From: Allium sativum
Taxonomy: Eukaryota > Streptophyta > Magnoliopsida > Asparagales > Amaryllidaceae
NCBI GenBank assembly: GCA_030737875.1
Contig: CM060915.1
Coordinates: 356,063,863-356,127,862, forward strand
Reading direction: 5' to 3'
DNA length: 64,000 bases
Shown: positions 20,766-30,861 of the stretch, piece by piece
Layout: each line of letters starts with the position of its first letter
Numbering within the stretch: position 1 is the stretch's first letter
Notes under the pieces: generated by a model
Databases searched by the model: none
What the model was told of the DNA's origin: nothing
What the model saw: only the letters and a program-made list of their open reading frames with translations
Made by a program: the position numbers and the translations under genes

Positions 20766-22637
20766 TGTAACACCCCGTATTTTCTATGAACGTATAAGTA
20801 ACAAATTAAAGTATACTTAATTTTTAGGAGAAGAATTAAGGGAAACGGGTTGCGCCATTGCGTTTGTCTCGAAATTCTGCTTGAGATAGAGTCCGAGTTT
20901 GCGTAAAACGGACACCGTATGAAGGAGATACGGACGAACGAAGTTATGCAGAAAAACCGGAAACAGGCCAGAAATGCACTGGCGCACTTGTGAAGTGCGC
21001 CAGCACAAAAATACACTGGCGCACTTGGGAAGTGCGCCCATGTCGAGCCAGAAACCTGCACAGGGTTCTAGAGAGTTCTAATGACGATTTTTGATGTGCT
21101 GGACTGACCTGATGGCTTCTAGGGTGATCTAATGGTTCTGAAACGCTCTCTACTCCTATAAATATGTGATTAACCTAACCCTAATTCATAGAATATTGTC
21201 TATGACACCATTATGCTACCAAACTCTCTCTTAAACCCTAGCCGCCGCCTCTAAATCTAATCTCAAGTGTTCATTCGCAATTCAAATTAAAGTTTAGAGC
21301 TGCAACAACAATCGAAGAAGATTAATCAGCGTTTCTGCATCAAATTCGATTTATAATCCTTTTCTTTAGCCACGAAAGGAAAGTACATTTATTTTCCGAT
21401 ATAAACGTTAATTATGATTGTGGCATGAATTGTAAATCTGAATCTGAGGTTATGTTTGTTCTGTTCTGTTTAGATCTATCTTATTCTGTATCTCTTTCTT
21501 CTTTCTGTTCTATAGCCAGGCTACTACGAGCCTGCGCCGAATCTCATAAGAGATTAACGCACGAACGCTAAATTTTGGGACAAATAATGAATAATGCATA
21601 ATTGGACATGAAACTATTGCCTATGACTATGATTCATGAGTATGAGACTATTGCCTATGACTATGATTCATGACTATGAGACTATTGCCTATGACTATGA
21701 TTCATGACTATGTGACTATTGCCTATGACATTGAATAAGAAGCTATTGTGATTTGTCGCCCATGACTATTGTAGTTAGTTTCTTACGCCTATTCCCTTAT
21801 TGATACTAGATCTCATATTTAGTATGTAACTTTGCTAGTTTATTCTCATTCACTGTTATGTACATCGAGCCTAATGGGGCCATTATCATTGTATTTGGTT
21901 CATTATTTCATGCCTATTCTTTCTTGTGCTTATCTCCTATTCCTTTTGCTAGGGCCATTTCATGAGTACTTAGAGAACTTGTTGAAACATTGGGCGTAGG
22001 TTAATTAAGTTAATAAATATGTTGGCATAATTTGAATTGGCTATGATAGAGAATGATTTACATGCATATTAGTCTTGGACAAAAATGGTAAACTAGAATA
22101 TTAAATCTAGTTTTGACATGAACTGTAAATGGGAATATTAAGGCTAAGATTTGGGGCATATATTGTATTATGAATTATGACCTTGATTTAGGCATGTAAG
22201 TTTAGGCTAAATCTATGATTAGGCAAGATAGGTAAATAAAGTTTTAGATATATATAATCTGCTAAATATGTTATCTGCTAAATCCGTTAAATTGCCTAAT
22301 CCGTTATCTGCTAAATCTGTTATATTGCTTAATTTGCTAGTTCTGCTATATTGCCTAATCTGCTAGATCTGTTCATCTGCTAAATCTGTCTTCTGCTAAG
22401 TCTGCTGAAAATGCCTAATCCGTTATATGCTAAATCTGCTAAATTGCTTAATCTGCTAAATCTGTTTAGTCGCCTAATCTGCGAAATCTGTTATCTGCTG
22501 AGTTGATATATTTATTTTGTTATTGACATAATCTGAATTGGCTATAGTTATGAATAATTGACATGTATATTAGGCGTGGGCATAAATGGTAAATTATTAA
22601 TTAATTGGCCGCAAAGATAAACATGGCTAACTCGAGG

Positions 22638-22711
22638 TTAGAATGAGTTTGCGGCGTAATCCTGCCCAGAACCGCCCGGCACATCCAGTGGCCACAAACA
22701 ATAGGTTCTAA
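22638..22711 (+). other. M2 structured motif copy 1, E 3' LTR
   Basis: Outer arms TTAGAA and TTCTAA, inner arms GTTTGCGGC and GCCACAAAC (one mismatch here, none if G as in some copies), core CTGCCCAGAACCGCCCGG. Followed by TGTGAGAAGTT. Confidence 0.72.
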
Positions 22712-22748
22712 TGTGAGAAGTTAGTCATAACATGCTTGAAACCCGAGG

Positions 22749-22821
22749 TTAGACTCAGTTTGTGGCAGAAATCTGCCCGGAACCAACCGGCCTAACCAGT
22801 AGCCGCAAACTGTCAGTCTAA
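22749..22821 (+). other. M2 structured motif copy 2, E 3' LTR
   Basis: Outer arms TTAGACT and AGTCTAA, inner 11-bp arms CAGTTTGTGGC and GCCGCAAACTG (one G-U). Identical to the 5' LTR copy. Confidence 0.75.
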
Positions 22822-25800
22822 TGTGAGAGGTCTGGGCATTAATATTTAATTAATGAAATTCTGAGATAAATATGATGTCTAAAACGTGTTGGGTGGATAG
22901 GGTTAAACCAACTAATGAAATTAATAAACCCGTTTCATGAATCTGTAGGCCTAGTACAAAGTTAGACAAGTCTGTAAATCTATTAAATCTGTATGTCTGA
23001 TCCATTAGTATAAAAACTTATTAACTTGATTTTCTGATCTGTGAACTAGTTGACCTGAACTCTGTATGTCTGAACTTGTAAACAAGTTAATCTGAAATCT
23101 GTTAGTCTGGGGGCATAAGGTTAGGAGGGAAAATACTTGTGTCATCTGTTATTTGGAACCCATATTAGTCAGTATCCCTTTCTGGTATCAAAACTTCGAC
23201 CCAACAGTAGGTAGGGTCCGGGCACGCTTACTGAACTAATTATAAGCGGTTCATTCTGATAATGGCGAGGGGTGTTGATGGTGCATTCCAACCGGGTCAT
23301 GTGCGTGCATGGATCCCGGTCTGCCTCTGAGGATGTAAGACGCCGTGACATCTATAAATAGGTCTGTGTCATTCAAAGGTTGCCACTTTAGGGAATGATA
23401 CACCCTTTTGTGGGGCTAGCACAGGGTATTTATGTATTAGGGAGCCGATCGCGTGGGGTAGGATTTAGGGTACACTTAGTTCTGTCTGTTCTGTGGGGTA
23501 CCGTCTGTTTCTATTGGGTGGTAACACCTGTCTGTTTCTGCGTGGTACCGTCTGTTAGGGTGGTAAAGGCCCATTTACTAGTGTACACCTAATTCTAACA
23601 TTCTGTTTCCGTAGGGATTATTCTGTTTCCGTTTTTGTCTTTGTTCGGATGGTAAAGGCCCATTACTAGCATTCTGTTTCTGTACTTTCTGTTCGGGTGG
23701 TAAAGGCCCATTATTAGCATTATGTTTCTGTACCTTCTGTTAGGGTGGTAAAGGCCCATTATTCTGTTCTGTTTCTGTTTCTGTTTAGACATTAGGTAAC
23801 ACCTAATCATGTTATACTAGTATTAGTGCAGAGAAGTGAAAAGAAATATCATCATGTTTCTTCTGTTTAACCTAAGTATATCTGTTATTCATGTTTCCTG
23901 TTATCTCTCATCCAGTTTTATTTGCATGCCATGACATTATTATCTGTTCATAACTGAAAGTCACTGGACTTGCCAGACTTTATGTCTGACCCTTGTTGTT
24001 TCGCCTCTTTTCTTCCGTTTCCCCCCCAGGTTTTCAAGGAGGGAATACCCTAGCTTGATCCGGATCTTTCTTCCTGCTTAGAGTGCTTAAAGTATGGCTT
24101 GTCTTTTTTTTGGCATCTTTGGTAGGGATTATGATTTTAAAGTTTTGTACTCTGATGGCTTTTGAACAAGGCTGATATATATGTACTTGAGTTTTTGGTA
24201 AAGTTGTAACCAAACTGATTTCTGTCCGCTGCAATAAAGTTATGAAGTTTTTCAAGTATTATTTTTATATCTGTCATGTAATATTCTGTTCTGTTTACTA
24301 AAATGCTCCATCAAAGTTAAGGCATTCCCTTTGTGAGTGCCCTTAACGGAGGTGGGGTGTTACAAGATGCCAACCCAAATGTAGCAATGCCAACACGGTT
24401 CTCAACAGCTCCAACAGTTAAGGTCACATGCATCAGCAACAAACACTGGGGTGAGCACTAATGTACAGTTGAAAAGTACAGCACTTAAGAATGCATGTGT
24501 ATAACCATATTTAATTGAAGAACTCATGCGTGACATATAAATAATGGACATATTAACTTCAAATTTCATGATGGTAACTCAGTACACACATTTTACTTTA
24601 TTTAATAGCTCTAGCATAAGGAAAAAGGTACTCATTGCTAAATAACCCAGTGATTACTAAAGTACGATGGTCCAACTAGTAACAACCGATCAAACTATAG
24701 GATATCCGTTCAGTCCCAAGCATGGCAGGTATATATATATGCAAAATGTAAGGATATGACACATGTATATAGAGTCAATTTTAAATACTAAAGTGAGGTT
24801 TCAGGATGATCAATGAATATTTGTTCAAGACAGATGTTCACCCATACATACTGCAGTTTAATATCAAGACAATTGACTTAGGTCAAAGGTGAAGTTCAAT
24901 ATATCATCTAATTTGTAAACTAAAATGAGAAGCTGGTAATCTACAAATGTATTTCCAATACCAAAGTTCATGGTTATCGCAATGGTGTATATACATCAAA
25001 ACTGTTGTATATACATAACACACATGGTTTAAGTCAATAAACATGGAAAGGTGGAGTACTTTCTTATAAATATATCAACATCGGCATGTGTTTTCAGTTT
25101 TTTTTTCCTTTCTTTCTAACCCACTTCAGACTTCAGACTATATTGGAACACAGTATATATTTCAGGCTTTAAGCACTTATGATGGATTCCTAGTCTATGA
25201 TTTTACAAGACAAGTGAATACATGCCAATATAACAGGATTTAGATCCTTAGTTGTAAACGAAGCTATAGGCGTGACTGAAGCAGTTCTGTTAGGTGCATT
25301 TATCAATACATATAATTTGAAGATTCGGACCACTAAAAAGTTTTGTGTTACATAGAAATACCATGCTTCTTTAAAAATAAATGATCAAGACATGGAAAGA
25401 ATGCTTGAACTCCGCACTACATTCTCCAAAATATGGGGTCTTTTGACGACTTCACAAAATTTTGATCCTACCATTTTTGTTTCTAATATTACAGGTATCC
25501 GCTTCCAGTTAAGTAAATTTTTCCTCTTCAAATCATTTGAGTTAAATAGAGTACTTGTTTTCATATACATATTCAGTGTTCAAAGCATGATACTTAAAAC
25601 CATGCAGATACGCTAAGATTAACCGATTTCCCATTCTATATGTATACGAAACACTGAGAGTAGGAAGCATAATTATATGTATTCATTGCTATAGATTTAT
25701 TATTATTTCTAATAACCAAAAATACAATCTGGTACAGGTCAAGACGAGCAAAGCCCATAAGAAAACTTAGGAGAGTTTGATAGCGGTTTTAATGGGAACC

Positions 25801-25965
25801 ATCCAAAAGTCCAAAAACATGCTCAGGTTCTAATAAATAAATTTTATTTGGACATAAATTAGGATAACCCAATAGTAAATAGAGAAGAAAGGGAGACTAT
25901 CACATTCACTAGGACTTGAAATTAAATTACTTGAATGTAAGATGAATCGTGAGTGAATAACTCAC

Positions 25966-26202
25966 CTCCAATGGTCGTAGCGATGGATTTTGGAGTAGAC
26001 GGAGACTTCGAGTTACTATTGCGTCTTGATTGAGCGAGGCGGCTTCCACGAAAGCGAAAGCAGAGAGTTTTGCTGCAACGGTGAGCGAATTTCGAGGAGG
26101 AAGAGGCTGTTTTGGTTTGGCAGCGCATGGTAAATGGAGGCAGTATCTAGGGCTGGCAAGATGGTGACTTCCAAGGGTGATGCTTGCGGTGGCCATGCTC
26201 AT
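25966..26202 (-). pseudogene. Captured-exon candidate, CD 3' LTR copy
   Basis: An ATG-started frame of 79 codons ends at a strong splice-donor consensus (GGAG followed by GTGAGT). The peptide begins MSMATASITLGS and is rich in Ser, Ala, Leu and Pro with few acidic residues, like a chloroplast transit peptide. A TATA-like TATAAAG lies about 175 nt upstream. The layout of promoter, start codon, transit-like peptide and splice donor resembles the 5' end of a nuclear gene for a plastid protein. I cannot name the gene. In this copy the downstream acceptor has lost its AG and the longer upstream frame is shifted, so it is damaged. It could instead be LTR leader sequence with a chance frame. Confidence 0.4.
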
Positions 26203-26374
26203 GGTTTGAAGGTGATTGACAAGTAGTGGGGAAACACACGATGAAGGCAGTCGTTTTTTTCCCTAATTTGGGGAAAAACGAATCGATTTTAGTAGGGTGA
26301 ATTGAGGCTTCTGCCATTGTTTTTTATTTGAGAAAAATGAATTTGCTGAAGGGAAGTGAAAGGGGGTGCGATAT

Positions 26375-26381
26375 CTTTATA
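26375..26381 (-). promoter_or_regulatory. TATA-like box of CD 3' LTR
   Basis: TATAAAG on the minus strand, 720 bases into the LTR. The same is at 33966-33972 in the 5' LTR. Confidence 0.5.
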
Positions 26382-27101
26382 GAAGAAAAGTATCTGGGGA
26401 TAAGAACGAAGTCAGGTCAATAGCTTATAGGATAGTGGCGTGTATCAGTAGTAGGGTTGCGCGAATTTAACTGAGGAAGGTGGTAACGAGTTTTATTTTA
26501 ATATTAAAACCTACCGCTAATTGTCACATAACGCCCCAAATTCATGCCTCCCAACAAATTTCCAAACGCAACGAAATTGAATTTTCCGCCATATCTGGAT
26601 GTTCTGAATTTAATGAAATTACTTTGGTTGTAATCCAACTTTGTTTATATATGACATTAATTTAATTCTAAATTATCTATCGGTTTACTGATTTATTCCG
26701 TTTGCCCAAACAACAACCCCATTTGATTCCAATTTGAAATGTTAAATTTCAGTCTTTTTATATACACGAATGTACACATCAATGCTAATTTCTCATATAT
26801 TTTAACAAATAAAATTTCCAATTCATCTACCGTTAATAATATTTTTTTTTATTTCAGCAATTTATATTTTCCGGTCGAATTTTGAATTCTATTCAAATAT
26901 TCATCGAACCTATAATTCAAACATTCAAAAATAAATATTTGTTTCTCAATCAACCACTCGGAAAATATCAAATTCAATTCATATTCAAAACCATATACTT
27001 GGTTTTAAATTCCTAACCCCAGTGTCAATATAAAATTGATTGTTCGTAATTAATCTTTAATTAATTTCATATTCAATTGTCGAAATTTCTGGGACGTTAC
27101 A

Positions 27102-27115
27102 ATCTTTCCCCCTTT
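27102..27115 (-). promoter_or_regulatory. Polypurine tract of CD
   Basis: The minus strand reads AAAGGGGGAAAGAT directly before the 3' LTR. Confidence 0.87.
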
Positions 27116-27119
27116 AAAA

Positions 27120-27137
27120 CTTTTCGTCCTCGAAAAG
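27120..27137 (-). other. Pre-PPT hairpin of CD
   Basis: CTTTTCG, loop AGGA, CGAAAAG on the minus strand: a perfect 7-bp stem. Confidence 0.7.
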
Positions 27138-27785
27138 AAGAGATCGTTATAGTTATATCGATGTATACTTTACGTTTTGTGAAACTTTTCCACAACTTAA
27201 ATACCAAAGTTCAATCATCGACCCTTTTTCTTAACTCGAAAAAATCAAATTTCTTTTCAAGATCAATCTCTTCTTGAATCTCAACTTTTGTCAATTGAAA
27301 CATTAAATTATTCCAAATTTCTATATAAACCTCATTTTTTTAATGTTACAATCCGAATGCAACCACATCTCCTTACATTCAATCCATTTAATCTTTTCCA
27401 ACACTCATTTAAGAGTGTAAATAACATCTCCACCTTAAATTATAAATCGTCAACTTGAAATTTTCCAAAATTTGAGATCTTTAATAGTCTTTATATGTAA
27501 CAAAAAATTCATGCAAAAATATTTGTATTAATACTACAAAATTCTCTTTATTTACTTAGGTATATTTTAATTTCAAAATATTAAATTGATAACTTGAAGT
27601 TTGACAAGTCTATCGTCGTTCTTACAGATGTTAGGCATACGCTGGCTTGGCGCATGATTAAAATCTCCAAGTACTAAATATCCCTACTTCCACTCGCAAG
27701 TGAAAATATTGCAAAAATTCTTTTTGAAGAATAGATACGGAAAGTACCAATGTGATATTGATATGTTGATTGTTTATGAATTGAA

Positions 27786-27830
27786 GATACACAATGGTTT
27801 CATATGGATCCCCCAGAAAACATCTGTATC
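27786..27830 (-). other. M3 structured motif, copy a
   Basis: In plus reading GATAC pairs with GTATC and encloses ACACAATGG, a small TGG/CCA hairpin, and AGAAAACATC. An outer GAATT/AATTC pair flanks it (about 27778-27840). Confidence 0.6.
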
Positions 27831-27967
27831 CATAAGAATTCACTTCCCTACGAATTTCTTCATGGACAGATCAATGAATGATATTTTAGAATCAAAAGAA
27901 AACTGAGGTCACTGAGCGTTCACTGCTCTATCTCAGGGTCATGAAAACAACGCATAGAATTATGAAG

Positions 27968-28050
27968 ATACTTCAAGTCACGAGGAAAAACCAAGTCACG
28001 AAGACAAATCAGGTCACAAAGACTCATCAAGTCACGAAGACACAGTGCTG
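27968..28050. repeat. CAAGTCACGAAGA repeat in CD
   Basis: Four to five imperfect copies of a roughly 16-20-bp unit containing AAGTCACGAAGAC or AGGTCACAAAGAC. Confidence 0.7.
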
Positions 28051-28162
28051 CATCAAACAGGTGGCTCCACATCACTAAGATATCTCAAACATTACATGGC
28101 TCCATTCTACCTTTAGTAACTCTAGTGTTACATCTCTTTCACTTGTAGATATGTCATGGGGA

Positions 28163-28235
28163 CCGCAGGTACACAATGGTTACGCATGATTCCCTCAGGA
28201 AACATCCATACCCGTAAGCTTTCACAGCTCTGCGG
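28163..28235 (-). other. M3 structured motif, copy b
   Basis: Inner arms GGTA and TACC around ACACAATGG and GGAAACATCC, with a perfect outer pair CCGCAG (28163-28168) and CTGCGG (28230-28235). The two pairings share one base, so they may be alternatives. Confidence 0.6.
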
Positions 28236-28253
28236 ATTGCGCCCCTATCACGA

Positions 28254-28335
28254 CTGTAGATCGCAGCAGACACAATGGGTCCACTTGGTTCCCCCAAGAA
28301 ACATCCGTCTGCCATAGGCCATCTACAGCCCTGCG
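28254..28335 (-). other. M3 structured motif, copy c
   Basis: Outer 8-bp arms CTGTAGAT and ATCTACAG, inner arms GCAGAC and GTCTGC, apical hairpin CTTGG and CCAAG around TTCCC, with ACACAATGG and AGAAACATCC between. CGCAG (28262-28266) and CTGCG (28331-28335) could add a pseudoknot. Confidence 0.65.
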
Positions 28336-28920
28336 AATTACGCTACACGGTCGTGTTCTTTCAAGGAACAATGAAAACTCGAGTTTTATGTCCGGACAAC
28401 CTACTACCACCAGCAGCACATCATACTAAGCTCGAAATTCAAAGGAGAAGGATGGTACTTCCCTTATTTTGCTTTGAAAACATATAATACTATATATAGT
28501 ATCTCATTTCATACTTCTCATAAATCTAACATAAAATCCTCTCTCCAAAACAACTTTTCAAACATCTCATTCTTATATAGGTCCTATCATATAAGATTTT
28601 ATCACAAATCGATTACCGTCTAATTCAATAGTTTTCGATTTCACCAAATTCTTACATAAGTTTTCGAAAACTTCTATTTCCAATATCTAAAATCGAATAT
28701 CCTCAAATTCCATTCTAATTTCGGAACTCTAGTTTCATGTCTTAATCAACTCAGCTATTGGATATCCTTTCAACTCGGATTTTTGAATCTATAAACCAAA
28801 ATCCCTTCCAAATTCTGAATTATTAAGTTCATCACCTGGTTCTTTTTTTTCACTTCCAAAATTTCTTCTTTTCCTCCTTATAACAAATCCCTCATTCACG
28901 CTCTATTTCTCATTCACATC

Positions 28921-28995
28921 CTTCGACTGTAAATTAGCAAGCGAACAACTCCCTAAGTATTAATCCCGAAGGCCAAAACCAACATCAGATTAAAT
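28921..28995 (-). other. M1 motif in CD internal region
   Basis: The minus strand carries CTGATGTTGGTTTTGGCC, TTCGGG, ATTAATACTTAGGGAG and a GCTTGCTAATTTACA tail, very close to the F copies. Confidence 0.72.
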
Positions 28996-30633
28996 TCAGA
29001 AAATAATTCAACTTAACTAATCTCCCGTCAATTTCTAATTTCCTTGACTCTATACTTAATTTCTTATCCAATCGTTTCTTTCACAATTCTCGAATTTAGT
29101 TTACAAATTCACTTCTCTTACATTCCATCGTCCTTTGTTCTTAACGTGCGACTCTTTGTTCGTTAGTTCTTACCACCCGTTAGCCTGGCACAATTTTTTT
29201 AAACTTTTTTTATATCATATTTATTTTCTATAGAAAATACACTTTATTCCCAGGGAAGACATTTCTAAATTCATTATTTGAATTAAAACATATATTAAAT
29301 AAAACACCACAGTTTTCACTTAGTTGGTTTTTACTCACTAACTTACTTCACTAAACCAATTCTCAATATCGAACCTTAGTCATTTCTTTATCAACAATGA
29401 AGTCAATCAAGTTGGGGTATAATCACCTCTCAGACCTTAACTGAACAACATTATTAACTTTGAAATAAATAAAATTCACAACTTCGAATACCCATAAAAC
29501 ATTCATTCGCCGAACTTTCGAACTAAGAATTTTCATCTTCGATAATTGTAGATTATAATCATAATTCATTCCTTTAAAATATTTAACTTTAAAATATACT
29601 TCATTCCTACAATAATTAATTAATGATATTAAATTTTGATTAAAAACAGATAAAATAATATTTTCCTACAATTCGCATAATCAACTCCCATGAAAAAAAA
29701 CTTCCTTCCGAATAATCTTTTATTCGATAATATATTCCGAACTCCAGAAAAATCTTATTTAATTCACATTCTGAACTTCAGAATAATCTCACCATACTGG
29801 TCAGCTTCATTTTCCTTATCCAAATTTCATTTACAAATATTTGCTTTCAAACGTTATTTACTTCTAAAAGTAAATATTATTCCTTTTTACAAGAATCAGA
29901 ACTCGCCGCATCAATCAGTTTTGATTTCATTCAAATTCCTTTCAAATTTTCATTTATATCTTGCGTCACTTATAACCCTCATTTTCACTTTACTTCTTGT
30001 TAATCCATTAACACGTTTGTACCTTACTATCGAATTCATATGTTCGACTATACATTATTGGTTTGATGCCAATTATAAATTATCTTGCCAATTAATTTTG
30101 ACACAATCGAATTCCAATTATACCCTATTCAATTTTATTAACTTATATTCTGAATAAAGTTCATCGTTTCATTATTGAAATGATTCAAATTTTCTTTTTC
30201 ATTCAAATCCCATCGAAATTTTTATTTCAAATCAATCTCAGCTATCTTTACTTGCTAAAACTCACAATTAGAATATTTCATTCCTCGAATTTCTTATATT
30301 TGTCTTTATCTTCCTTAGATTCAATGATGGATTCGTGATTCAAATCTAAGAGAACCTTACCGAAGAAAAATTCTGGAAAATCTGGATTCAAAGACTTCCG
30401 AAGACTGGTGATTCCAAAAAAAAAATCAAAATAATTTTCTCCACTGTATTAGTTTCAAAATACTATTTTCAATATATATAATATTTTCAAAATAATTTCC
30501 TTTTCAAAAAATTATTCACACCTCCAAAAATATATATTTCAAAACCTTTTATTTTCAAAATCCTTTTTTTCTTCTAGTGTTGATCCTATTCTGTTTAAAC
30601 CCAATAAGCTATGCTTTGAATAAACCAAAACTC

Positions 30634-30645
30634 TAATACCACTTG
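30634..30645 (-). promoter_or_regulatory. Second, degenerate primer-site-like sequence in CD
   Basis: The minus strand reads TGGTATTAGAGT, preceded by TTTACAAG and followed by TTTGGTTTA, matching how the internal region of F begins (TGGTATCAGAGC then TTTGGTTTA). It is about 215 nt inside the functional-looking site. Confidence 0.55.
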
Positions 30646-30847
30646 TAAAGGGTCTAGGCTTTTCAACCATCAACCAGTGGCCTACACTGCCACCGTGGCT
30701 TTACAATGATACCTCAGAACTGCTTTTATGGCCAGCCTCTCGACTCGACCAACCCTTATTGTCGGGACATGTAGGGGTAAGAGTCTCCCGTCCACCACCA
30801 AACCCCAAAGCGAGAACCCCCTATCATGCGTACCAATTAAGCAACCA

Positions 30848-30859
30848 GCTCTGATACCA
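30848..30859 (-). promoter_or_regulatory. Primer binding site of CD
   Basis: The minus strand reads TGGTATCAGAGC two bases from the LTR end. Confidence 0.9.
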
Positions 30860-30861
30860 CT

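Larger units (their letters stand above)
1370..24364 (+). mobile_element. E: gag-only Ty3/gypsy (Tekay-like) retrotransposon
   Basis: The 5' LTR is 1370-18637 including a nested insertion (about 3.6 kb without it), the internal region is 18638-20765 and the 3' LTR is 20766-24364 (3599 bp). Both LTRs start TGTAACACCCC and end GTTACA. The flanks carry an exact 5-bp duplication, AGATG (1365-1369 and 24365-24369), and the unoccupied site is seen in the other CD LTR near 31955. The only gene is an intact gag. There is no RT, RNase H or integrase, so E must be mobilised by proteins of a relative such as G. Its 3' internal region resembles that of G (recurring TGGATG words). Confidence 0.92.
20766..24364 (+). 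repeat. E 3' LTR, uninterrupted
   Basis: 3599 bp, TGTAACACCCC to GTTACA. It carries a TATA box (21157-21164), a 34-bp tandem repeat (21613-21729), the CTGCTAAATCTG repeat (22255-22505), M2 copies (22638-22711 and 22749-22821), GGTGGTAAAGGCCCATT repeats (23500-23800) and M4 (23974-23988). It provides the empty-site allele for the AB insertion. Confidence 0.93.
24365..27101 (-). repeat. CD 3' LTR, proximal part (after E insertion)
   Basis: Starts with the right AGATG duplication and aligns with about 31955-34691. It contains the TATA-like box (26375-26381) and the transit-peptide-like exon (25966-26202), and ends GTTACA at 27101. Confidence 0.88.
27102..30861 (-). mobile_element. CD internal region, no recognisable gene
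   Basis: Reading the minus strand from 30861 it holds the primer site (30848-30859), a short GC-richer leader, a second degenerate primer-site-like sequence (30634-30645), AT-rich sequence, M1 (28921-28995), three M3 copies (28335 down to 27786), a short repeat (27968-28050), a hairpin (27120-27137) and the purine tract (27102-27115). The largest open frame, 29690-30157, lies on the antisense strand in very AT-rich sequence and matches no family I know. Confidence 0.85.

Noticed and set aside
20594..21061. 155-codon minus-strand frame (related one at 1348-1665)
   Set aside because: Crosses the internal/3' LTR junction of E in antisense, and the LTR part simply recurs in the other LTR.
29690..30157. 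155-codon open frame
   Set aside because: Plus-strand frame, antisense to CD, in very AT-rich sequence, rich in Leu, Phe, Ile, Asn and Ser. It matches no family and is best explained by composition.
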